64,000 nucleotides of DNA, from NCBI GenBank assembly GCA_038373885.1, contig JAWZYV010012338.1, forward strand, positions 186,001 to 250,000, read 5' to 3'. Within the stretch, counting starts at the first letter, position 1. Every line of letters starts with the position of its first letter. The position numbers and the translations under genes are program-made. The notes under the pieces are model-generated. The model did not search any database and was not told the DNA's origin. It saw nothing but the letters and a program-made list of their open reading frames with translations. Below, piece by piece: positions 22,439-33,042 of the stretch. This DNA is from Cheiracanthium punctorium (lineage: Eukaryota > Arthropoda > Arachnida > Araneae > Cheiracanthiidae).

Positions 22439-23149
22439 AGAATTTCATTTTTATTTATAAGATTTTCAGTGAAGAGGCTGTGCTAACATATATAGTATAG
22501 TAATATAGCCTCGTTTCAGCTAGTTTCGCTCCCAGATATTCCCTAGACTGCTTTCCAAACTTTTTTCAAGAGCGACGGAACTCGAGTACGCAAGACAGTC
22601 TCCCCGAAAAAATGCGATATCTTAGCCGTACGGCTCTGGACGGTTGTAAATCCAACTTTTACGTATTCAGTAGATGCTACTCTTCAAAATCATATCACTT
22701 GGAAAACGGAGGAACACGGAGAAAAAAAGTAGCACCTCTCTAAAACTTAAGATTTATGATAATTTTGCGCGTAACTTGTCGTTAATGCACTCCAGAATTT
22801 AATACGTTTGAAAATATTTTAACTGACCAAATATGTTACATATGCTTCTTTTAAGTGCATTAAGAAAAAAGAAATGGAATATTGTCATTTTCATAGCCGG
22901 TAGAACAATATTTCAAACGGTCTGAACTTTGGACAAAACTGAGACTCGCTGTTGCGTTGGAAAGAGTGATATGTTTTACCACATATTAATATATCAAATC
23001 CCATTCTAAATGCAGATTCTATCTATTCAACTATCCTGGATGACAGTATGAAGTCGAGAAGTCAATCTGTTGACATGAAATTTTTCGTAAATGTCCACCT
23101 AGATTGGCCGTTTTTCCCACTGTGCGCCGGTCGGCGAACTCGCCCCACA

Positions 23150-23297
23150 TATTTTACTTTGCCACGCATTTTCCCTTCTACGCTGAAATTTCAATTTAAT
23201 TTAATCTGTTTCCATCAAGTGTCCGTGGCTAGAATAGAGCCCGGGACCTTTCGGTTGGGAGGCGAGCGCGCTATCCGTTCTGCCACTAAGCCTCGCG
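23150..23297 (-). mobile_element. tRNA-like SINE head or tRNA pseudogene beside the Transib end
   Basis: The minus strand reads GCGAGGCTTAGTGGCAGAAC (box-A region), then CTCGCCTCCCAACCG in the anticodon-arm position, then GGTCCCGGGCTCTATTC (degraded box B). The acceptor stem does not pair well and AT-rich sequence follows, so it is a SINE head or pseudogene and not a working tRNA. Its tail lies about 20 bp from the Transib target duplication. Confidence 0.6.
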
Positions 23298-24049
23298 CAG
23301 TTATGACTAAAGTTTGAAGTGACTTATCACGCCGTTTTCTGGCCAGATTGATAAGTGGGCGATATGTTATTTATTTTTTTTTTCCATGGGATGCATCAAA
23401 ATTAAAATAATTTTATGTGTGATTTAGAGACTCTACTAATAGGGAAATAAGCATAATATAAACTTAAGAGCAGCACACGTTTTAAAAATTTCAATATCGC
23501 AACACTCATGAGCAATACTGCTGGCCAAAATCGAGACAAACGACTGATTTTGAAATCAATTTCGTAGTATAATTGTATTTTATTTTGAAGAATTTCCATA
23601 TTTGAAAATATAGAATCTTTTTTTTTTAATTCTATGGTGAACCACACATAAAGTGAAGTATATTAACTAACTAAATTGTGTTAATTATATTAAAATTTAT
23701 TTTTAGTGCTAATTCATTAGTTAATGGAATTACTAATGTTAATTAGACGTAAATAAAACTAAAACTCCCCTCGTGTTACACTTCACAGGGGCTTATCCCA
23801 TTCATTCCTTCCCCTCGCGTGTTCTAATGTCCAGGTTTTGTGCGTAATAAAATAAAACACATCTTTTACGAACTTTCAGCAAATTTGAGAAACGCTAGAC
23901 AATTAATGTCCATTCTCTTTCACAGATGGCGCCATCACTGCACACTTTCGAAAGCTAAAATCAAGCTAAAGTAAAGCTTGTATTAATACGTCAAATTCAA
24001 GGAAATGTCAAGTTTGATTTAAGCTTATGTGCAGTCTGGGTTATGAGAC

Positions 24050-26380
24050 CCTCTAAAAGACCTTTAATTTTTTTTTCCATCGTTTAACTGAGGAATATAA
24101 AAATTTTATACTCATTCTCTTGTGCTAGAAATGTGTTAGTGTCTCGTTGTTATTTATGTTACTTGTTAAATGCCACAAATTGTAATGTATTGGAATTCTT
24201 TTGAGTGTTCCTGTAGAAGAACTATTAATTATACAGACACTATTATCAATGGAGACAGTGGCTTAGTGAGGGGGTGGTTTGAGGGTCAGAACCTCCCCCC
24301 CTCCCTCCACCGTTAAATTTTTCGTAAAGGGCCTTATTGGCAAAGAGAACTGGGTCCACAAAATAAGAAAGGCTCTTTAATCTTCTAATTTTTTTAGAGA
24401 TATTTTATGCATAACTTCCTTTTACTATTCTAAATGTGAAATAGAATAGAAATTGTTTTTGGGCAATGAAAATATACGATAAACACAGATTCTTAACTAT
24501 AGATTAGGACACTCTTTGGCAACAAATGATAGTGGGGCTCTATCTTCACTACTTGTTAAAAACTTAAACACTGTTACAGTCGTATTCACGAAACGGCTAG
24601 TAACCGCCTGATTATGAAACTAACGTTTGACCGTTACTTGCTGGTAACACACCGGTAACCTCAGAACGGTATTCACCAACTATTTTAAAACCACTGGTTT
24701 CCTGACCAACGTTTGACCACCGATTAACTTGTACTTGTGCATTCTGCTTTGTAAGCTCGTCTGTGATTGGCCAACTAGCTGATTGCCGACCCTTCACTTC
24801 ACCCCTCTTCGCGAACGCTCCAAAATAGTTGAAAATAAGCAGGAGTGTAATGTGTTTTCATGTATTTTTATAATCACAAATACTTCAATTATTTATTTCG
24901 GAGATTTCTGCTGAATTTTTTGTAATTAAAAACTGATATTTTATTTATATACTCCTACGAATTTAAAAGATATATTGATTTTAAAAGATAATTTTTAAAG
25001 GTATTCGAAGGTTTCCTATTTTTATTTTTTAATGTATCTGACAGACAAAAACAGTACGATTGTTTAAAAATTTGTGAATACATACTTAAGAGCTTACTCT
25101 GGGGATATTTTATTTGTTTTACTGTAGGAGATGGTATGGTTTTTTTTTTTTTTTTTTTTTTTTTTTTGAGTATCAATAATTAAAATTTCAAATGCATAAA
25201 AAAAACAAATATTTTTACAATGTTTTAATACAATTGTAATAATTCTAATGTTGAAACCTACTGGTGACCATACTTTAATCACAAAAATATGGATCATAGA
25301 GCAGCTCTGCAATTTTTTGTAATTTTATACAGTAAAGGGTAAATATATACGTGAATATTAAAATGTGATTGTGCTGAGATGGTTCTGCTTAAATAATGAT
25401 TTATGAGGTAGCAATTACTCAATTTTTAACTGAAGTTATGAACTAGGCTGTCTCTTGATTTTTCATATCAAGGACTAGAAATTTTTGGACCCTCCCCCCC
25501 CCCCCCAAAAAAAAAGGGAATTGCAGATCTCCACTCGAAATTGCAAGTTTTTTCCCACAATAAAGACATTTTAATCACTCTGTAGTCAGACATTAAAAAT
25601 AAGATTTTTTTTTTCATGTGATTAATTTATGAGTAATAACTTAGCACGAAGTGTACAACTTATTTAAATAAACCAGGAACGGGGAAAAAGAGTATTCAAT
25701 TTAAATATTAATAGTGAATAATGCCTCTGATGTATTTTTATTAATGGAATAATGCAAAAATCAAGAATTATATTAGTTATTTTATCAGATGTATGTAAAT
25801 AAATATTTAATACTATAAGCTTATAACAGACTCTGTTAAAATTTACATTTACTTCCCCCTTGAAACAGATAAAACAAATGTCAATGAATTTTTGTCTCAA
25901 AGCTACATGTTCTTCTTTTGCAAAATCGTCAAATAAAAATTGGGAGGGGATGGGGGGGGGGTATGTAGCGCTGAAATTTTTTTTACCTATAGTTGAACTG
26001 CAGAATCAATGCAAATAAAAAAAACTACTAATTTCATTGACTAAAATTTCGGGGGAGGGTGGGAAATCAATTAAAGGAATTTTAGAAAGGGGACTAATTA
26101 AAGAAACCTGTTCCAGCCCAGCTAACCCCTGCTAATTCAAATGGCTTTGTCTATTAAATTTTGCAATGCTCTTGCTGGGAAAAAAATAAAAAATTAATAA
26201 AATTATTTCTTTTTTTCTGACAGGATTGGGATCATGATTGATTTTGATGGTATTGTAGTATAATGTCGAATTTATACACCTAATTAAAATGGTTAAGTAC
26301 TTCATCCCAGAGGGCCTTACTTTTTTAGAAATAAAAAAAAAGAGATGTTAAAAAAAAAGGGGGGGGGGGGGTGAGAGAGC
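24050..26380. other. Gene-free stretch with simple repeats
   Basis: About 2.3 kb holding a T-run of 27 (25141-25167), a C-run then A-run near 25494-25515, a G-run near 25951 and 26350-26372, and no recognisable protein. A GC-richer patch near 24590-24830 begins 'gtattcacgaaacggctag' and may be a MITE remnant, but no partner end was found. Confidence 0.5.
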
Positions 26381-26384
26381 AAGA

Positions 26385-26470
26385 AGTGAAACTTTGGCCG
26401 CAGCGAGGCCAGAACCCTGGAACTACTGCTTGCCAATCGCTCGCTTTACCGCTGCGCCATAATTTCATTG
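26385..26470 (-). mobile_element. tRNA-like sequence, probable SINE head
   Basis: The minus strand reads TGGCGCAGCGGTAAAGCGAG (box-A-like), an anticodon-arm-like GATTGGCAAGC, then GTTCCAGGGTTCTGGCC (box-B-like). Stem pairing is poor, so it is treated as a SINE head or pseudogene. Confidence 0.55.
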
Positions 26471-27350
26471 ACACGGTTGCTGTAAATTTAAAACATTTCC
26501 TTTATTGCCTGTTTACCGTTTACTTACTTTGATGGTAATGTATTGGAAAATCCTTGACACACAAGCTGTTAATCGAATTATAGGCTCCACTTCTCCTAAA
26601 TATGGGCCCAGGTGCACTGCCCTGGATACCTAATGGTAATTATGGCCCTGGATAAGGGGCCTCCATGTACCTTAAAAAGGGCCTTCTTGTCCTGACCATA
26701 AGATTTTCCGTTACGGCATTGCCTAACCCCCATCCATCCACCCCTACATTTTTTTCATGGCTACGATACTGAATGAAGAGAATTACTTTGTGAGCCTTAT
26801 TAATATGTATGCCAACTTTGTTTTCTTTCACAAACCGAATATCTCTAAAATATGTTTTCAAGAATGACTTAATAAATGATATCGACATTATTTATTACAC
26901 GTAACTATTACTAACATAGCGTGATGTTATATAGCCTCTGTGTGAATTAATGTAGAAACGCCAGGGATAGTGTAGCTTCTGTTAGTGAAAGAAGTTTTGG
27001 ATTCGGCTCAGTAGTTCAAAAGATTTCCCCCCTACGTATAAACAAGTTTTGCCTTGTAGATTATGGTGATTATAAACTTTTAGCTATATAATGTTTTCGA
27101 AACAAGAATTTTTTTTTTTTCCTTGGAAATGTTTCATAATTTTTTCTACGGACACGAGAAAAGTTAAATATGAATTCTGAAAAAGAATGAAGTATGCAAA
27201 AGCTGAAAATTCCCTTTGTTCTGGAAATGTTTCCTTCTCCGAAAAATTCATACACTTGTAAAAATGTAGATCTGGACAGTATGCGAATTTCAAAAATAGA
27301 TATTTTGGCCTTTTTAACACTGAACAGTCTCTTCACTTGTTCTTCTATAT

Positions 27351-27967
27351 TGGGGTAATTCCATGAGAATGTATACCCAAGTGTTGATTTTTACTTTGTA
27401 AAGAAGTATAAAATCATTAATGCTATTTTAATAAATATATATTAAATTTTTTATTAAAGATTAAAAGTATACTAGACAGTAAAAGAAATAGAAAATTGTG
27501 TTTTTATATGAACAAACTTGTGTTTTCAGATTGAATATTTGCAGATGTTGTGTAAGTCACACATTATCTGTCGTGTCAGTCACAAGCAGATAACTCAAAT
27601 AAAAGATTTTAAAATTTTATTGAACTCGAATTTGATTCTTATTATTGTTGTATGCACTATTCTTGATACTTCATGTGAGTTTTAAATTTTAAGAACTAAA
27701 TCTAGAGCAGAATTTTTAATATAAGTGAAAGCAAGTCTAAACCAGTTTCTTTTTGCCTCGTGTCAGTCACAAACAGTTATTTTATTTTTTTTAAACATTA
27801 AAAATGGCACAAATTTTTATTGAAAACATAATACATAAGTGCATTTACTTTACTCTTCTATGATTCGTTACTGAAAGTTTAAATTTATTCTTAATTTACA
27901 CTTTTGAACAAAAGTGAAACATGCGGAAAATCTCAAATGTCGTGTAAGTCACACACGGAATTACCCA
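27351..27967. mobile_element. MITE with GGGTAATTCC ends and repeated GTGTCAGTCACAA motifs
   Basis: Left end TGGGGTAATTCCATG; right end CACGGAATTACCCA is its inverted partner. Inside, 'gtgtaagtcacaca' or 'gtgtcagtcacaa' occurs four times (about 27550, 27572, 27760, 27938). The ends resemble those of the inverted-repeat element at 14790-17807. No ORF. Confidence 0.65.
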
Positions 27968-28158
27968 TTGATGGTTCCTCAAGGGCCAAGGACATTAACT
28001 TTTATCTGTCAACTGAGTCTATGGTGAACAATCGTAATAAAGTAATGTTTCCCTACTTATGACCTTGAAAAACCCATTTTAACTCATTAAAAGGCAATTC
28101 TGTGCGGCACTTTCTATAATGAAGTTAAAGGTAAGCTTTTTGTTATGGACCTGCTTAC

Positions 28159-28580
28159 TAGAGATGAGTTCGGGCTCATTTTTTGAAGCCCGAGCCCGCC
28201 CGAGCCCGAAGACTTTTAATCCGAGCCCGCCCGAGCCCGAGCAATATTATTAAAGTTGGAGCCCGAGCCCGCCCGAGCCCGAAATTTCAGCTAAAGACAA
28301 ATAAAATTAACTTCTTTATTAATAGGATACAATAAATTTTGGAGCTTCACACACCTTCTAGTCCCTCGTGCCGCTATTTTTTGAAATAAGTACGTCTATT
28401 TATCCCATGAATCACTTTTTAAAATCTGTTTCAAGGAGTATGTTCAACAAAGGAGAAATTTTTCACGAGCCCGAGCTCGCCCGAGCCCGAACGTAATCGT
28501 GAATTACAGAGCCCGAGCCCGAGTCGGGCCCGGGCTCGGGCTCGGGCTTTCGGGCTCGGGCTGAGCCCGTCTCATCTCTA
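28159..28580. mobile_element. hAT MITE with GAGCCC subterminal arrays
   Basis: The 422-bp element starts TAGAGATGAG and ends CTCATCTCTA. CTGCTTAC flanks it exactly on both sides (28151-28158, 28581-28588), an 8-bp hAT target duplication. Both halves are packed with 'gagcccgcccgagcccga' units in opposite orientation, so each end can fold on itself and on the other. No coding content. Confidence 0.92.
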
Positions 28581-28859
28581 CTGCTTACCCCTTTCCTGTG
28601 GAATACATTTGAGAAAAACGTGCCAAAAATTTTAATTATTTTTTGTCTTTAATTAACTAGGTCGGGCATCCCAAAATTGGCACATTTGAGTTGAACGAAC
28701 CTCATATTTCGGCAAAGTTCAAAGGCAAGTTCAGGCGTCACAGGCAATGGTTTAAGGATATCGGGGAGGTTTGAAAGGCTCCATTGACTCCCATGTCAAA
28801 ATCTGTTATAACACCACCGTGAGTACGCCCATAGTCCCTGGTACCCATAAAGGATCATT

Positions 28860-28880
28860 GTGTGTGTGTGTGTGTGTGTA
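28860..28880 (+). repeat. (TG)n microsatellite
   Basis: About ten uninterrupted TG units. Confidence 0.95.
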
Positions 28881-29229
28881 TCAAAAAAGTATACGCCATG
28901 TAAAAATATTCTAGCCTCCAAAAGTTAAGGGACAACCGGTTTTTTCGCCCAATTTGCAAATGAATGGATGTAGAAACACCAAATTTGGATGACATGTGCG
29001 CAAAACAGTTATGTATTGACTGCAACATAGAAGTTTACAGAAGAAAAACGCAAAAATGATTTGAAACAACAACAAGAAAAAAAAAAGCAATCTCGCTGGA
29101 AAAGTTCATTCTTGGAAATAATAATATATTACAGTTTTATGTGGTAAAATGTCATAGAAACATAACAAACATAAGGTTTAAAGGATATGCCCACCCCTAG
29201 TTTGAATGCATTGGCGGCATCGACTTTCC

Positions 29230-32200
29230 ATGTTGTCAATTAAGTTGGTCAGTGGGAAACGAAGACCAGACCTGGAGTAAGCTTTGTTCAAGCTCCCCTA
29301 AAAACCTTAGAGGTGGACTTAAAGCAGCAACCTGCCTACGGAGATAGTCCCAACGATACTCTATCGGATTCAGGTCAAGAGATTGAGTTGGATATTCCAT
29401 TCATTCTAAACCAAGACCCTTAAGATATTCCTCACCAACCAAAGCTCGGTGAGGTCGTGCATTATCGGCTGAGAGCCGAAAGGTTAGATGTTAGATATTG
29501 TGCTGGAAACGCGGTGAGAAGCTAAAGCTACTCCAATCTTATACTAGACATAGAATGGGGCTGATGTGCATCATCCATCAAAATGAAATCATCGCCAATA
29601 GCAGCGGCATATGGGAGGACATATGGATCAAGGATCCCATCCCGATATCTCACACCAGTCAGTAGGGATGGACGCGAGACGTGCGAGACGAGAATCGGGG
29701 CTGTCTCGTCTCGTCTCGCAGTGGTAAACCTCTGTCTCGTCTCGCGTCTCGTCTCCTCTCGCAAACACTGTGTCTCGTCTCGCGTCTCGCAAAGAAATTC
29801 CTGTCTCGTCTCGCGCGAGACGCGAGACGTCTCGCAAAATTAAGGACTGCGATTTCGTTACCATTTTATACTAACTTATTATTGGGATTTTATTGAAAAT
29901 TAATATTAATAATAACAATTACTTACATATAGCCACATTAGTAGATATATTAATAACTATATCGGCATTTGAAGTAAAAGAAATTGAGATTTAATCCGTA
30001 TATATAATGTCACACCGAAAATATAGTATTTATTTTTATTTACTAGCTGAGTGCCCGTTCTTCGCACTGTAGTAAACGAAAATTTTCCTAACATGAGTAA
30101 TTTCAATTAATTCCAGTGATGTGGAATCTAAAATAAAAGCAAAATTATTTGACTCTTGATGTAAAGTTTAAGTCATGAGTATTAACCTGGCATAATGCAA
30201 TATAATGACTCAAAAAAACTACGTCAGTGTCATTCGCGATCAGAAAAGTGAAAAGCTTAGCGGTTTGCAGAGAACTCCCGACTTTCAAAATGTGTTATTT
30301 CTACATCATACTGTAGTTCTACATCATACTGTTCAAGTTGTAACATTAAATACCTCAGATACTATACATGAAATGGACAACCGTTTGTTTTAAAATAGCT
30401 GCGTACCCGCTCTTCATACGAGAAGTAGCGAATATTTTACTAAAATCATATCTGCATGAGACAAACCAGATTTTTTTTTTTAAAGTTCAAGTAATCTCCT
30501 CTGTTGAAATTACTGCGGGATATATTAACACAAATTAGAATTACTTATCGTTCGATTGGTTGTAAGATAACCCTTGAAAAATTATAAACAGAACACTTTT
30601 AGTCTTTATTAAATCTCTACTATTTACTTTAACGTCAATTTCAAGTCTCTAAAATATGTGCAATTTTTATATTAATGAAAACAATATTATATTAACGATA
30701 ATTATAATTATTTGCCTAATATTTCCAGTAACATTACCGTGTGTGCATTTTTAGATTTCATTATAGTATCTCAGTTGGTAAATAGACGTCTTATTTTTTA
30801 GTTTATATTTTAAATTACTGAACAGTTAATTTGTTGACGACTATCCGTTTGTACTTTTCCAGAATAATTTTTAGCGATAGTACTACAGTCGTTATGGTCG
30901 CCCTGTTTACAGAAAAATTAAACCATAATCCCCCTAATGTTTATCCAGTGTGGATTTTTTTTTTTAAATGAAAAGACATCTAACAGGCGAAGATAATTTT
31001 AGAATAGGAACCCAACTGCAAGATAAAATGATGGGGAGGAAAAAAAATTATAAAAGTTTTGCAAGCGGAAGGAAGGGAAAACATGATAATATTAACGAAA
31101 AGAGAAATAGTTTTTAAAAAAATTGCTTGCATTTCTTTCCGTCCGATATTAATATATAAGAATAAAAAATGTCATTTTAATCTCTTTAAAATAGGCCAAC
31201 AATAGGGATTTAACCGCCCCTAGAAAGTTGTTACCAGGGTGAGCGCCCCCCCCCCCTACGCACGCCGCAACGTGCGGGAAAGTTTGAGGATAATATCGGT
31301 ACAAGGATATTTCAACCAAGGATATTCAACCATATTTCAACCTACTCAAACTAAGCGTCAATGCGAATGCAAGTTGCTCTACTTCTAATCTCTCTCTGAT
31401 ATACCCAAAACCCGATTATCACAGGGGCAAGGGGGGGGGCGGTAGTCCGGTGCCCCTGAAGAAAAAGGGGGCCCATATATATCCCGATTATCTAAATTAT
31501 AAATTCATATGTACTGAAATAGTAATTGTGGGGAAAAAACTGAATTTCCTCTATAATATAGGTATTACCTAACTTCTATCACTAGATCAAGTTAGAGATA
31601 TGTTTTTGGGGTGATAAATACGATTTGATTAAAGTACAAAAACTACAGTTAACTGAAATGCAATTTTCGAGTACAACAGCGGTCAAAACTGGGTTAAAAT
31701 GCTTAAAAAAGGGGGGCTCAGTAAAGGGGCTTAATGCGTAAAAAAGGGGATAGTAAGGGGGCCCCCAAACTTAGTGCCCCGGGCCCCGTCTAAAAGTGGT
31801 CAGATTTGAACATACCGTACCGCCTTTCCTATTTACTTATTATTTTTCTTTCAACTCTTCTCTGTTTTCTTTTTTTTCCGCCTCTTTCTTTATCCACTCC
31901 TTTGTGTGTTTTGTATATCTCTCGTCTGTTCTAATTTTAAATGTTACGTGTTTGTGCGTATTGTAGAGTGCTGATAGTATACCAGGACCGAAAACGAAGG
32001 AGACACAAGTTAAACGGTAGAGGCTTCAGGCAAATTATCGCTTTTCAGATCGTATTTATGCGAGACGGAAAAAATTGCGAGAATTCTCGCGAGAAATCTC
32101 GCGCGAGACAAGACTCTGTCTCGTCTCGCGTCTCGTCCCGCAAAATATTTTCTTTCTCGTCTCGCGTCTCGTCTCGCAAAAAAAATGCCTGTCTCGTCTC

Positions 32201-32900
32201 GCGAGACAATGCGAGAACGCGAGACAATGCGAGAATTCTCGCGTCTCGCGTCCATCCCTACCAGTCAGTGTTCCTCCCTAGAACACAAGCAGGTCAGTGT
32301 GACTACCGAGTGAGATTCCTGCCCAAATCATTATTCCACTACCTGAGTAACTGTGTATTTTAACAGTGTTAGATTCTTGGTATCTGGTGCTTTATTCCCT
32401 CCAGATCAGCAGACTTCCTGATTCGCTCTCCAGTGTGAATCTGGACTAGTCTGTAAAGAGTACAGAAGCCCACTGCTGTCTGGTCTAGGAAACACGTTCT
32501 CTTGCCCAAGATAAGCGGGCCCTTCTCAGTCGTCCGTTGAGAGGGGCACACACAACTGGTCGCCTTGCATAGAGTATTGTGAAGACGCCTTCTCACCGTA
32601 ATAGCGGATATTCTTCTACCTGATGCCAGAGTGGTCTGCAACAACCTGCGGCACAGAAATGCTTTTTCTCCTTCGGGCCAAGAGAGATATAAAACGGTCT
32701 TCTTCAGGTGTTGTAGCTCGTGGTCGGCCTGGAACATGTCTTCTGAATACAGAAGCTTCGGTTTGATTTTGATTCCAGAAACGGTGGACAACACTGCGAG
32801 ACACATTAGCAGCAACAGCCTGTGACAACCCCATTTAAATCCATCCGACCGACCGCCACCTTAACGAATCGGAAAAACAGGTTTCTCTGAGACATTGCGG
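29230..32900 (-). pseudogene. Tc1-like transposase, split by a hAT insertion and frameshifted
   Basis: The N-terminal part (about 32900-32270) carries a paired-like DNA-binding domain (GLSQAVAANVSRSVVHRFW, then the basic linker PGRPRATTPEEDRFISLLAR) and SAITVRRRLHN. Then comes LFTD*SRFTLE around the first catalytic aspartate, with a stop inside. After the hAT insertion the reading resumes with LTGVRYRDGILDPYV and GDDFILMDDAHQPH (second aspartate, 29660-29540), and later MEYPTQSLDLNPIEYRW (third catalytic residue region, about 29400-29350). Frameshifts and stops make it non-functional. It is a different lineage from the Tc1-like copy at 54.9-56.1 kb. Confidence 0.85.
29663..32260. mobile_element. 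hAT-type element with CTCGT/CGAGAC subterminal arrays, 2.6 kb
   Basis: It starts TAGGGATGGACGCGAGACG and ends CGTCTCGCGTCCATCCCTA. CCAGTCAG lies exactly on both sides (29655-29662, 32261-32268), the 8-bp hAT duplication, and removing the element rejoins the Tc1-like transposase reading. Each end has 150-200 bp of 'gtctcgtctcgcg' repeats. The interior has no recognisable transposase. It includes AT-rich filler, two 'tagctg..gcccgttctt' repeat starts (about 30044 and 30396) and a 'ggggcccc'-type patch near 31425-31790. The TIR class resembles the 28159-28580 element (TAGRGATG start). Confidence 0.92.
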
Positions 32901-33042
32901 GACCCTACTGCCTACTGTCAACGAATATGCTAACGAAAGTTGTAAATCAACAAAAGTTACACGCGAAATTACGAAAGCCTGATACCTGCACTTGAATCTT
33001 ATTCTCTACTCATATATGCAGGGTGTCATGCGGGTTCTTTGT

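Larger units (their letters stand above)
20098..22449 (+). mobile_element. Retroposed repeat element with (AAAC)n tail, inside Transib
   Basis: It starts CTAGCTGAAGTACCCGTTCT and ends in an (AAAC)n tract plus 'cagaatttcat'. An 11-bp TTTATTTATAA lies on both sides (20087-20097 and 22450-22460), consistent with a target duplication. Similar 'tagctg..gcccgttcttcgca' starts occur at about 30044 and 30396. No reverse transcriptase was recognised. The interior is built largely of tandem repeats. The type (non-LTR-derived or other) is uncertain. Confidence 0.65.
17997..23124 (-). mobile_element. Transib (RAG1-like) DNA transposon with nested retroposed insertion
   Basis: The ends are CACAGTGGGAAAAACG and its inverted copy CGTTTTTCCCACTGTG, with similarity extending about 40 bp through 'atctaggtggacat'. 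Immediately outside both ends is CGCCG (17992-17996 and 23125-23129), a 5-bp GC-rich target duplication of the type known for Transib elements. The terminal heptamer CACAGTG equals the V(D)J recombination-signal heptamer. A decayed Transib-type transposase is readable on the minus strand. Without the 2.35-kb insertion at 20098-22449 and its duplicated target the element would be about 2.8 kb, a normal Transib size. Confidence 0.88.

Noticed and set aside
22028..22486. 152-aa open frame
   Set aside because: It crosses the 242-bp tandem repeat and the (AAAC)n tract. The repeated peptide reflects duplicated DNA, and no domain is visible.
23205..23297. Functional tRNA gene
   Set aside because: Box-A/box-B-like sequences are present but the acceptor stem does not pair and box B is degraded; SINE head or pseudogene fits better.
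24612..24797. 61-aa minus-strand frame in a GC-richer patch
   Set aside because: No recognisable domain, splice context or repeat partner; left as unexplained sequence.
26385..26470. Functional tRNA gene
   Set aside because: Poor stem pairing and low-complexity G/A flanks; treated as a tRNA-derived element.
29583..29896. Overlapping R/S-rich frames on both strands
   Set aside because: Same array effect at the other end of the hAT element. The minus-strand frame is real only for the Tc1-like remnant before 29663.
31941..32363. 140-aa arginine/serine-rich open frame
   Set aside because: It is produced by CTCGT/CGAGAC arrays of the hAT element end; all six frames are open there and give R/S-rich nonsense.
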